DNA of 39,925 nucleotides, from assembly GCA_009694185.1 (NCBI GenBank), contig SHVR01000022.1:1-39925 (forward strand). Reading direction: 5' to 3'. The translations under genes and the position numbers were made by a program. The notes beneath the pieces are model-generated. The model was not told the DNA's origin. It saw only the letters and a program-made list of their open reading frames with translations, and searched no databases. How positions within the stretch are numbered: position 1 is the first letter of the stretch; every line of letters starts with the position of its first letter. Positions 7,226-15,192 of this stretch are shown here, piece after piece. This DNA comes from Alphaproteobacteria bacterium (GTDB lineage: Bacteria > Pseudomonadota > Alphaproteobacteria > SHVR01).

Positions 7226-7423
7226 GTCCCAAGGTTACCCGAAGCGGGGCCGGCTCGCCACGGGCGATCCGGCTTGCCTGGCCGGCGTGGAAATGCCAGC
7301 CTGCCGGGCAAGAACCAGTTGCTACACGTCGTAGGGAAGTCTCGCGCCGCCGAGATCGACCAAGGCCGGCCGGCGGGGCCAGCGGGCACTTTCACCATTA
7401 TGCCTTGGGGAAGGGAACCGATC

Positions 7424-8545
7424 ATGAGCCGCGCTTACAATTGCATCGACGCCGATGGGCATATCCTGGAGCCCCTGGAACTCTGGAAAGATTACATGGA
7501 CCCGAAATACCGGGACCATGCGCCGCGCCTGGTGCTCGACAAGAATGGCAAGGAGCGCCTCCTGATCGGCGAGAAATTGCTGGGGAGCGAAAAGGGCCTC
7601 GGCGCCATCGGCGCCGTCGGTGCCCGTGACGGCGTCGTCGTCGATGACACCATGGCTTACAAGGATGGCCGCAAGGGCGGCTTCGACCCACATGCGCGCA
7701 TCCCCGACATGGACCTGGACGGCATCGACGCCGTCTACCTCTATCCCTCCATCGGCTTGTTCGCGGGCGCGGTCGAAGACCCGGACATCTCCGCCGCCAT
7801 CTGCCGGGCCTATAACACCTGGCTCGCCGACTATTGCAAGCCCTATCCCGATCGCCTGTTCGGCATCGCCATGGTGCCGCTGCAATCGGTCGAGCATGCC
7901 ATCGCCGAGATGAAATATGCGCATGAACGCCTCGGCATGACCGGTGTGTTCATCCGCCCCAATCCCTACAACAACAAAATGATCCACCATCCGCACTATG
8001 AGCCGTTCTGGACCGCGGTCGAAGCGATGGACGTGGCCGTCGGCTTCCATGAAGGCGGCAACAGCGGCATGACGCAGGTGGGCATGGACCGGTTCGAAAC
8101 CCGGGGCGCCCGCCATATCGTGACCCACACCATGGAAATGATGATGGCCTCTCTCGCCATGATCTGGGGCGGTGTGTGCGACCGGCACAAGAAGCTGCGC
8201 ATCGGCTTCCTCGAATCCGGCGGCGGCTGGATCGTGCCCTGGCTCGAACGTATGGACCGGCATTTCGACGACAAGGGCTTCAACGATTCGGGGCTGTCGA
8301 TGCGCCCGAGCGAGATTTTCCAGCGCAATTGCTGGATCTCCTTCGAGCCGGTGGAAGGCAGCCTCCGGGTGCTGGCCGACTATATCGGCCCGCACAAGAT
8401 CCTCTGGGCGACCGACTATCCGCACCCCGACGGCTTCTTCCCCGGTGCCCCCGACATGGTGCGCCAGAAGCTCGCCGGCTTGTCGGAGGCCACCCGCCAG
8501 CAAGTGATGGCGGGCGGCGCCAAGGGCTTCTACAAGCTGCACTGA
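7424..8545 (+). CDS. Amidohydrolase family protein (Amidohydrolase_2 type)
   Basis: A 373-residue TIM-barrel amidohydrolase of the PF04909 type, a family with both hydrolases and metal-dependent decarboxylases. Visible elements are the N-terminal IDADGHILEP strand (metal-binding region), the GVFIRPNPY segment, VGFHEGG (about residues 206-212), the EMMMASLAMIWGGV helix, and the C-terminal LWATDYPHPDGFFPGAP block holding the expected metal-binding Asp. The ATG at 7424 follows AAGGGA with seven bases spacing; the open frame upstream to 7274 has no support. It stands alone on the + strand after the toxin-antitoxin pair, followed by a repeat element. It could belong to the catabolic set, but no substrate can be named. 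Confidence 0.87.
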   Translation: MSRAYNCIDADGHILEPLELWKDYMDPKYRDHAPRLVLDKNGKERLLIGEKLLGSEKGLGAIGAVGARDGVVVDDTMAYKDGRKGGFDPHARIPDMDLDGIDAVYLYPSIGLFAGAVEDPDISAAICRAYNTWLADYCKPYPDRLFGIAMVPLQSVEHAIAEMKYAHERLGMTGVFIRPNPYNNKMIHHPHYEPFWTAVEAMDVAVGFHEGGNSGMTQVGMDRFETRGARHIVTHTMEMMMASLAMIWGGVCDRHKKLRIGFLESGGGWIVPWLERMDRHFDDKGFNDSGLSMRPSEIFQRNCWISFEPVEGSLRVLADYIGPHKILWATDYPHPDGFFPGAPDMVRQKLAGLSEATRQQVMAGGAKGFYKLH

Positions 8546-8550
8546 GCGCG

Positions 8551-8617
8551 CCCCTCACCCGTCTCGCGCTGCTCGACTCCCTCTCCCCATGTGGGGAGAG
8601 GGTCGGGGTGAGGGGAG
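8551..8617. repeat. Intergenic palindromic repeat (GGGGAGAGGG type)
   Basis: Between the convergent amidohydrolase and SDR genes. CCCTCTCCCC (8579-8588) pairs with GGGGAGAGGG (8593-8602) around ATGT. Outer arms CCCCTCACCC (8551-8560) and GGGTGAGGGG (about 8606-8615) are also complementary. Elements of this look are scattered between genes in many proteobacteria. The hairpin may serve as a bidirectional transcription barrier. It is the only copy I see in the window. Confidence 0.75.
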
Positions 8618-8637
8618 GCTGAGAGGATGCCGCCCCG

Positions 8638-9411
8638 CTACAGATCGCGCGAGATGACCCGGTCGGGGCCGCCGATATAGGCGCGGTTCCAGGTCGGGCT
8701 GATGACCAGCTCGTTGATGCAGACATGGCTAGGCATGCGGGCTACGAACAGGATCGCCTCGCCCATGTCCGCCATCTGCACCATGCGGTCGCGCTCTTCC
8801 TTGGGCGGCGGCATTGGGCGCCGGTCCAGAATGGGTGTCGCCACCTCGGCCGGGCAGATGACGCAGGCGCGAATGCCGTAATGGCAATTCTCGATGTTGA
8901 TGCTATCGCTCATGGCGTTCATGGCGTGCTTCGCCGCCGTGTAGGGCACGCCCGAGACATAGCCCACATGCTTGCCCGACCAGGACGAGATCGAGACGAT
9001 CAGCCCGTCGCGCTGGGCGCGCATGATGGGCATCACCGCCGCCGCCGTATAGAAGGCGCCGTTGAGATTGACCTCGATCACCTTGGTCCAGGACTCGGGC
9101 GTCATGTCTGACCAATGGCGATTGCGCATGTTGATGCCGGCGCTGTTCACCAAAATGTCGATCCGGCCATGGCGCTTGACGATGCGGTCGACGGTCGCCG
9201 CGACGTCGGCGACGCTGGCGACGTCGGTCACATCGACGATCGCCGCCCCACCCGCCTTTTCGATCAGCATTGCGGTCTCGTCCAGGGGCTCGCGCCGCCG
9301 GCCCGAGAGGATCACCGTCGCCCCCGCCTCGGCGAGCTTCAAGGCGCCGCCCTGGCCGATGCCAGTGCCGGCGCCCAATATCCACGCCACCTTGCCCTTG
9401 ATGGATTGCAT
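8638..9411 (-). CDS. SDR family oxidoreductase
   Basis: A 257-residue classical short-chain dehydrogenase/reductase. The cofactor motif is GAGTGIGQG (about residues 13-21), followed by LVNSAG (about 87-92), N115, S142/S143 and the catalytic Y157-xxx-K161 (PYTAAKHAM). An Arg-rich stretch after the second strand (SGRRREP) favours NADP(H) over NAD(H) (inference). Substrate unknown. A GGGAGA site precedes the ATG. It lies 11 bases downstream of the M20 peptidase gene on the same strand, so the two are probably co-transcribed. Confidence 0.9.
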   Translation of the reverse strand: MQSIKGKVAWILGAGTGIGQGGALKLAEAGATVILSGRRREPLDETAMLIEKAGGAAIVDVTDVASVADVAATVDRIVKRHGRIDILVNSAGINMRNRHWSDMTPESWTKVIEVNLNGAFYTAAAVMPIMRAQRDGLIVSISSWSGKHVGYVSGVPYTAAKHAMNAMSDSINIENCHYGIRACVICPAEVATPILDRRPMPPPKEERDRMVQMADMGEAILFVARMPSHVCINELVISPTWNRAYIGGPDRVISRDL

Positions 9412-9422
9412 GCCGTTTCTCC

Positions 9423-10829
9423 CTATTTGCTTGTCGTGTTGAGTTCGACGATGCGCGCCAGGATGGCGGCGTGGGACTTCATGCCGTTTTCGTAGCAGCG
9501 GAGTTCGAACTTCTCATTGGGCGAATGGATCAGATCGTCTTCGAGGCCGAAGCCGACCAGGAGCGAATCCATGCCCAAATATTGTTGGATCATGCCGACC
9601 GCCGGCACCGCGCCGCCGCAGCCGATCAACACCGCGTCCCGACCATAGATGTCGGCGAGGCCGCGGCGGGCGGCACCGAGAAAGGCCGACTCCGCCGGCA
9701 CGCGCACGGCGGGCGAGCCGCCGCTCGTCTCGAACGCCCAGCGGCCGTCGGCGGGCGTGCGCGCCTCGAAGAACGCCCTGATGCCGGCCAGGATCTTCTT
9801 GGGGTCCTGGCCCGCCACCAGGCGGCAAGAGAACTTGGCAGATGCGTGACTGGCGATGACGGTCTTGAATCCGGCCCCGGTATAGCCGCCCCAGATGCCA
9901 TTCAAGTCACAGGTGGGCCTGGACCATATGCGCTCCAGCACCGAGCGGCCAGCCTCGCCCGTGGGCGTCTTTAAGCCGGCACCCGCGAGGAACTCTTGCT
10001 CGCTGAAGCCGAGTCGGTTCCACGCCGCCAGCTCGTCCGGGTGGGGCTCGCGCACATCGTCGTAGAAGGCCGGAAACCGGACGCGGCCCTGGTCGTCATG
10101 GATCTGGCCGAGCACGCGGGTCAAGGCGTTGATGGGGTTGAGCACGGCGCCGCCATACATGCCGGAATGCAGATCGTGGCTCGGCCCGTGCAAGGTGACT
10201 TCGACGGAGACGATGCCGCGCAGCATGGTGGTGATGGCCGGCTGGTCGATCGTCCAACTGTTGGTGTCCGAAACAATGCACACGTCGGCCAAGAGCTCAT
10301 CCCGGTTGGCCCGCACAAAACCGGCGAAGCTCGGGCTGCCGGTTTCTTCCTCGCCCTCGATCAGCATGGTGATCTGACAGGGGAGCGTGCCATGCACGGC
10401 GACCCAGGCGCGCAGCGCCTCGACGATGGCCATGAGCTGGCCCTTATTGTCGACCGCGCCCCGCGCCACCACCCGCTTGCCATGGGGTCCGTCGACGATC
10501 TGGGGCTCGAAGGGCCGCGCCCGCCAGAGGTCCAGGGGATCGGGCGGCTGCACGTCGTAATGCCCGTAATAGAGGAGATGCGGACCCGCCCCGGTACCGG
10601 GCCCCGGATGATGTGCCACCAGCATGGGATGGCCCGGCGTGTCGCGGAGGCTCGCCTCGAAGCCGATCGCGACAAGCTGGTCGACGACCCATTGGCCGGC
10701 GCGCCGCGTCTCGGCCTTAAAGGCAGGATCGGTGCTGATGCTCGGGATGCGCAGCAGTTCCTCGAGCCGGCCGACGGCCGCCGGGAAGTCGACATCGAGG
10801 CGGGCAAGCACGGGATCGAGCAGGGACAT
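9423..10829 (-). CDS. M20 family dipeptidase/deacylase
   Basis: A 468-residue metallopeptidase of the M20 dipeptidase (carnosinase/PepV-like) type. Zinc-site motifs are GHYDVQP (His and Asp), GAVDNKG (bridging Asp) and the EGEEETGS pair (general-base Glu and ligand). The dimerisation domain begins near HGPSHDLHSGMYGG, and the C-terminal ligand His is likely in DDLIHSPNE. The frame is open upstream to 11135, but MSLLDPVLARL at 10829 is the natural start, with GGAG about ten bases upstream. No signal peptide, so cytosolic. It is divergent from the ThDP enzyme across 133 bases and is the first gene of a pair with the SDR. Confidence 0.9.
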   Translation of the reverse strand: MSLLDPVLARLDVDFPAAVGRLEELLRIPSISTDPAFKAETRRAGQWVVDQLVAIGFEASLRDTPGHPMLVAHHPGPGTGAGPHLLYYGHYDVQPPDPLDLWRARPFEPQIVDGPHGKRVVARGAVDNKGQLMAIVEALRAWVAVHGTLPCQITMLIEGEEETGSPSFAGFVRANRDELLADVCIVSDTNSWTIDQPAITTMLRGIVSVEVTLHGPSHDLHSGMYGGAVLNPINALTRVLGQIHDDQGRVRFPAFYDDVREPHPDELAAWNRLGFSEQEFLAGAGLKTPTGEAGRSVLERIWSRPTCDLNGIWGGYTGAGFKTVIASHASAKFSCRLVAGQDPKKILAGIRAFFEARTPADGRWAFETSGGSPAVRVPAESAFLGAARRGLADIYGRDAVLIGCGGAVPAVGMIQQYLGMDSLLVGFGLEDDLIHSPNEKFELRCYENGMKSHAAILARIVELNTTSK

Positions 10830-10962
10830 TGCAACGCTACTCCAATAAGGCGGTCGCCCAGTATCGCACTCCCAGAGGGCCGGCGCAGCCGCTTGCGCAT
10901 AAAGGGGACGGCCGGCACACTCCCGGCTGACAACAATATCAACGCGGGGAAGGAATAGCCCA

Positions 10963-12630
10963 ATGGCTGAGAAGATCATGGTCGGCGACCTGGTTGCCGA
11001 GTTCCTGCAACAAGTCGGCGTGAACACCGCGTTCGGCGTGATTTCGGTCCACAACATCCCGATGCTGGACGGCATCGGCCGGCGCAACGCCATTCGTTTT
11101 GTCATGGCGCGGGGCGAGGCGGGCGGCGGCCACATGGCCGATGCCTATGCCCGGGTGAGCGGCAATCTGGGCGTGCTCTTCACCAGCACCGGCCCCGGTG
11201 CCGCCAATGCCTGCGGCGCCCTGGTCGAGGCGCGCTTCGCCGGCAGCTCGGTGCTGCACATTACCGGCCAGACGGCGACCGGCAATATCGACCGCGCCCA
11301 AGGCTCGGTGCACGACGTCTACGACCAGCTCGGCATGCTGAAATCGGTCTCCAAGGCGGCTTACCGGGTCCGGAGCGCCGATAGTGCCTTGGGCGTCCTG
11401 ACCCAGGCGGCGACCGAGGCGCTGACGCCGCCGACCGGACCCGTCAGCGTCGAGATCCCGATCGACATCCAGCGCACCCTCATCGACCGGCCGCCATCGC
11501 TCGAGAGCCTCGCCCTGCCGGTGCCACCGCCGAAGCCCGTCCCCGCCGCCGCGCTCGAGGCCATGGTGGAGATACTGGCCAAGGCCAAGCGGCCGATGCT
11601 CTGGTGCGGCAGCGGCGCCCGCCATGCGGGCGAGGCCGTCAAGCGTCTCGCCGAGATGGGGGTGGGCATCGTCACAAGCTGGGCCGGCCGCGGCGTGCTC
11701 TCCGAGGACCATCCCATGACCCTGGGCGGCAACAACGGCACCAACACGCCCTTGGTCGAGAAATTCTACGAAACGGTCGACGTGATGGTGGTGGCGGGCT
11801 CGCGTCTGCGCGGCCATGAAACCCGCGACATGACGATGCCGCTGCCAAGACGCCTCATCCATATCGACGTCGACCCGACGGCAAACGGCCGCACCTATGC
11901 AAGCGAGCTGTTCGTCTCGGCCGACAGCAAGGTGGCGCTCGACGCCCTTGCCGAGCGCCTCACGGGCCGCCTCAAGGTCGAGCCGGGTTTCCCCGACGAG
12001 ATCAAGAAGCTCAAGGCCGAGACCATGGCGGCCTTCAAGGCTGGGCTCGGCGCCTACTCGACGTTTCCGGAGCAGCTTCGCGCGGCGCTGCCGCGGGATG
12101 CCATTTTCGTGCGCGACATCACGCTCTCCAACAGCACTTGGGGCCACCGCCTGTTCCCGCTCTACGGGCCACGCGACAGCGTCTATCCGGTGGGGGCGGC
12201 GATCGGCCCGGGCCTGCATCTCGGCATTGGCGCCAGCCTCGCCGCAAAGGGCCGCAAGGTGGTGGCGATGTGCGGCGATGGCGGCTTCTTCCTCAACATC
12301 AGCGAGATCTGGACCGCCGTGCAGGAGAAGGCGGACATCTGCTTCATCGTCATGAACGACAAGGGCTACGGCGTCATCAAGCATATCCAGGACGCCCTCT
12401 ATGGCGGCCGGCATTTCTTCGGCGACCTCCATAGCCCGCCGCTCGAGAAGCTCACCGGCATCTCGGGCATCGCCTTCGAGCGCGTGGCCAAGGCGGAAGA
12501 GTTCGGCTCGGCGGTCCAGCGGGCGGTGGCGGTGAAGGGGCCGTCGCTGGTCGAGGTCGACATGAACGCGATCGGCGAGTTCCCGCGCTACTTCCAGCCG
12601 CCGCCCTACGCCCAGAAGGCGAAGGCATGA
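10963..12630 (+). CDS. Thiamine pyrophosphate-dependent enzyme (acetolactate synthase large subunit-like)
   Basis: A 555-residue ThDP enzyme of the pyruvate oxidase/acetohydroxyacid synthase/benzoylformate decarboxylase superfamily. The activating Glu is in ARGEAGGGHMADAYAR, followed by the STGPGAAN block. A central domain (about 190-330) precedes the ThDP-Mg motif CGDGGFFLNISE...VMNDKGYG (about 440-470). No small regulatory subunit is nearby, so biosynthetic acetolactate synthase is unlikely. A 2-oxoacid decarboxylase or carboligase fits the catabolic setting (inference). GGGGAAGGA gives a strong ribosome-binding site. Its TGA overlaps the ATG of the aminotransferase gene (ATGA), so the two are translationally coupled. 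Confidence 0.9.
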   Translation: MAEKIMVGDLVAEFLQQVGVNTAFGVISVHNIPMLDGIGRRNAIRFVMARGEAGGGHMADAYARVSGNLGVLFTSTGPGAANACGALVEARFAGSSVLHITGQTATGNIDRAQGSVHDVYDQLGMLKSVSKAAYRVRSADSALGVLTQAATEALTPPTGPVSVEIPIDIQRTLIDRPPSLESLALPVPPPKPVPAAALEAMVEILAKAKRPMLWCGSGARHAGEAVKRLAEMGVGIVTSWAGRGVLSEDHPMTLGGNNGTNTPLVEKFYETVDVMVVAGSRLRGHETRDMTMPLPRRLIHIDVDPTANGRTYASELFVSADSKVALDALAERLTGRLKVEPGFPDEIKKLKAETMAAFKAGLGAYSTFPEQLRAALPRDAIFVRDITLSNSTWGHRLFPLYGPRDSVYPVGAAIGPGLHLGIGASLAAKGRKVVAMCGDGGFFLNISEIWTAVQEKADICFIVMNDKGYGVIKHIQDALYGGRHFFGDLHSPPLEKLTGISGIAFERVAKAEEFGSAVQRAVAVKGPSLVEVDMNAIGEFPRYFQPPPYAQKAKA

Positions 12631-13799
12631 GGGCAGAGGTCGCTGTCAAAGAGGACACGGCGTTCGGGACCGGGATCCGGGAACACTTCAATCTGGAACC
12701 CGGCACCCGGCATCTGAACCATGGCTCCTACGGCGCCGTGCCGAAGCTTGTGAGGGCGGCCGAGGAAGGCTGGCGGGATCGCCTGGAGGCGAACCCGACA
12801 CGCTTCTTTGCGGACGAACTTCGCCCAGGGCTCCGGGCCGCGGCCGCCATCGTGGCGGACGAACTTGGCGGCGGGCGCGAGGATTGGGTCTTCGTCGAGA
12901 ACGCGACGACCGCCGTCAACGCGGTGGTCGCCAGCCTCCGTCTCTCGCCTGGCGACGAGCTGCTGACGACGGGCCATGTCTATGGCGCTGTGCGCAATAC
13001 CTTAGGCTATCACGCGGCGCGGGCCGGGGCGCGCGTGGTCGAGGCGGTAATGCCGGTGCCGATCACGAGCGGGGATGACGTGGTCGAGGCTGTTCGCCAA
13101 GCGCTCTCGCCGCGCACGGTCTTTGCCGTCTTCGATCATGTGACGTCGGCGAGCGCCGCCCTGCTTCCGATCGTGGAACTCGCGCGCATGTGCCGGCAAG
13201 CGGGCGTGCCGGTGATGATCGATGGTGCCCATGCGCCCGGCATGCTGACGCTCGATGTGCCCACGCTCGGCGTCGACTGGTACACGGGCAACGCCCATAA
13301 ATGGCTGTTCGCGCCGCGTGGCGCGGGCTTGCTCTGGACGGCGCCCGAGCGTCAGGCCATGACCCACCCAACCGTCATTTCCCATGGCCTCGGCCAAGGC
13401 TATGTCGCGGAGTTCGACTATACCGGCACCCGCGATCCCTCCGCGTGGCTCTCTGTGCCGGACGGCATCCACTTCCATCGCGCACTCGGGAGCGAGCGCG
13501 TGCGCGACCATAATCGGGGCTTGGCATTCGCCGCCGGGCATCTTCTCGCCGAGGCGTTCGGCACGGAACTGGCGGCGCCTCCCGCCATGCTCGGCGCCAT
13601 GGCAAGCGTGCGTCTGCCGGCCGGCGTCGAGAGCGAGGGCCTGCGCCTCCGCCTTCGGCGGGACGATGGCATCGAGGCGGTCGTGCATCGCATCGGCGAT
13701 GCGGGCTGGGTGCGCGTCTCGGCCCAGGTCTACAATGAACTCGGCGAGTACCACATTTTCGCCAACGCAATCCTGCTTCGGCAGCTGCGCAACAATTGA
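12627..13799 (+). CDS. Class V aminotransferase-fold PLP enzyme
   Basis: A 390-residue fold-type I PLP enzyme resembling the isopenicillin N epimerase/cysteine desulfurase-like branch. It has an N-terminal LNHGSYGAVP block, a phosphate-site region NATTAVNAV (about 92-100), D199 in MIDGAHAPG and the PLP lysine K225 in TGNAHKWLFAPRGAG. The reaction could be transamination, epimerisation, lyase or desulfurase chemistry. There is no conserved Cys loop of the NifS/SufS type in view, so desulfurase is unlikely. It overlaps the ThDP gene by four bases. A plausible pairing is that one enzyme releases a 2-oxo acid for the other (inference). Confidence 0.87.
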   Translation: MRAEVAVKEDTAFGTGIREHFNLEPGTRHLNHGSYGAVPKLVRAAEEGWRDRLEANPTRFFADELRPGLRAAAAIVADELGGGREDWVFVENATTAVNAVVASLRLSPGDELLTTGHVYGAVRNTLGYHAARAGARVVEAVMPVPITSGDDVVEAVRQALSPRTVFAVFDHVTSASAALLPIVELARMCRQAGVPVMIDGAHAPGMLTLDVPTLGVDWYTGNAHKWLFAPRGAGLLWTAPERQAMTHPTVISHGLGQGYVAEFDYTGTRDPSAWLSVPDGIHFHRALGSERVRDHNRGLAFAAGHLLAEAFGTELAAPPAMLGAMASVRLPAGVESEGLRLRLRRDDGIEAVVHRIGDAGWVRVSAQVYNELGEYHIFANAILLRQLRNN

Positions 13800-13814
13800 A
13801 GAAAGGCGACGGCC

Positions 13815-14177
13815 ATGGGTGTTCTCCGCTTCCTGCTGCCAGCCCTCGCCCTGATGGCCATGGTGTCGAGCGAGGCCGGTGCCCAGGGCAAGGACTCTGC
13901 GGTGCAGCTTCTCAAGGTGATCGGCGCCAAGGATGAGACGGTCATCGGCGCGACCAAGGAAGACGCGGAACGGCACGGTGCCGCCAACGCGCTCGAAGCT
14001 ATCGCCCGGGAGTTGGAGAAAGTGAGCCATATGGTGGTTTGGCAATATGCCGTCCGGCGAACCGCCAGCGGCGCCAGCGAATATGCCGCGTTTCGCCGCG
14101 TCGCCCTCTTCAAGCAGGGCGTCCTGCGCATCGAGCCCATGACCACCGACTTCGAGATCCAGCCGCCGCCCAAATAG
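13815..14177 (+). CDS. Hypothetical small secreted protein
   Basis: A 120-residue protein that I do not recognise. It starts with a clear signal peptide (MGVLRFLLPALALMAMVSSEAGAQG, cleavage probably after AGA-Q). The mature part of about 95 residues is mixed alpha/beta, containing DAERHGAANALEAIARELEKV and a hydrophobic MVVWQYAVRR strand, and ends in QPPPK. No cysteine is present. AAAGG precedes the ATG and the gene follows the aminotransferase by 15 bases, so it may share that transcript. It is probably periplasmic. Confidence 0.75.
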   Translation: MGVLRFLLPALALMAMVSSEAGAQGKDSAVQLLKVIGAKDETVIGATKEDAERHGAANALEAIARELEKVSHMVVWQYAVRRTASGASEYAAFRRVALFKQGVLRIEPMTTDFEIQPPPK

Positions 14178-14211
14178 CTCCGGCTCTTGGCGGCACGCCC
14201 ATGGCCATTCC

Positions 14212-14240
14212 TTGACCGGTTTCGGGGCGGCGATTATGTT
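14212..14240 (+). promoter_or_regulatory. Predicted sigma-70-type promoter of glyQS
   Basis: TTGACC (14212-14217), a 17-base spacer and TATGTT (14235-14240). Start of transcription would be near 14247, about 50 bases before the glyQ ATG. It fits the gap between the small secreted protein and glyQ. Confidence 0.6.
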
Positions 14241-14298
14241 GCGGCGCACAAGAGCCCCCATGCCGGCGCGCCCGTAGCACGGGGCGGGAGTGCGGCTG

Positions 14299-15189
14299 AT
14301 GGCGACCGGCCAGGCGAACGCGAGTTTCCAAGGACTGATTCTGAGGCTTCAGGCGTTCTGGGCGGCCCAGGGTTGCGCCATCCTGCAACCCTATGACCTG
14401 GAGGTCGGCGCCGGCACCTTTCATCCGGCGACGACGCTGCGCGCCCTCGGCTCCCGGCCGTGGCGGGCGGCCTATGTACAACCCTCGCGCCGCCCGAAGG
14501 ATGGGCGCTATGGCGAGAACCCCAACCGGCTACAGCACTATTACCAGTTTCAGGTCATCATGAAGCCGTCACCGGCCGACAGTCAGGACCTCTATCTCGC
14601 CAGCCTCGCCGAACTCGGCATCGACAGCCACCGGCACGATATCCGTTTCGTCGAGGACGATTGGGAGAGCCCCACCCTCGGCGCCTGGGGCCTCGGATGG
14701 GAAGTCTGGTGCGACGGCATGGAAGTCAGCCAGTACACCTATTTCCAGCAGGTGGGCGGCTTCGACTGCAATCCGGTCGCGGTCGAAATGACCTACGGTC
14801 TCGAACGGCTCGCCATGTATATCCAGGGCGTGGACAGCGTCTACGACCTCGACTTCTCGGGCGCGGGCCTGACCTATGGCGACGTGTTCCAGCAGGCCGA
14901 GCGCGAGTTCTCGGCCTATAATTTCGAGCATGCCGACACGGGCGTTCTGTTCCGCCATTTCACGGATGCCGAAGCCCAGTGCCAGCATCTGATCGGCGCC
15001 GACTTGGCGTTGCCCGCCTATGACCAGTGCATCAAGGCGAGTCATACATTCAATCTGCTGGACGCGCGCGGTGTCATCAGCGTGACAGAGCGCGCGGCCT
15101 ATATCGGTCGCGTCCGGGCGCTGGCGCGCGGTTGCGCCGAGGCGTGGCTTAAGTCCCAGGGCGAGCTGCCCACCCAACTGGCCCCCTGA
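14299..15189 (+). CDS. glyQ: Glycine--tRNA ligase alpha subunit
   Basis: A 296-residue class II aminoacyl-tRNA synthetase catalytic subunit of the bacterial alpha2beta2 GlyRS. It shows [24 protein letters not shown] at the N-terminus, the motif 2 region [34 protein letters not shown], and [12 protein letters not shown] (motif 3). The length matches the family (about 290-310). ATG 14299 is preferred over the GTG at 14290 because GGGAG sits eight bases before it. It is three bases ahead of glyS and forms the usual pair. Confidence 0.97.
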   Translation: MATGQANASFQGLILRLQAFWAAQGCAILQPYDLEVGAGTFHPATTLRALGSRPWRAAYVQPSRRPKDGRYGENPNRLQHYYQFQVIMKPSPADSQDLYLASLAELGIDSHRHDIRFVEDDWESPTLGAWGLGWEVWCDGMEVSQYTYFQQVGGFDCNPVAVEMTYGLERLAMYIQGVDSVYDLDFSGAGLTYGDVFQQAEREFSAYNFEHADTGVLFRHFTDAEAQCQHLIGADLALPAYDQCIKASHTFNLLDARGVISVTERAAYIGRVRALARGCAEAWLKSQGELPTQLAP

Positions 15190-15192
15190 GCG

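Noticed and set aside
10939-12432. 497-codon - strand frame opposite the ThDP enzyme
   Set aside because: Shadow; the + strand carries the ThDP motif and a strong ribosome-binding site.
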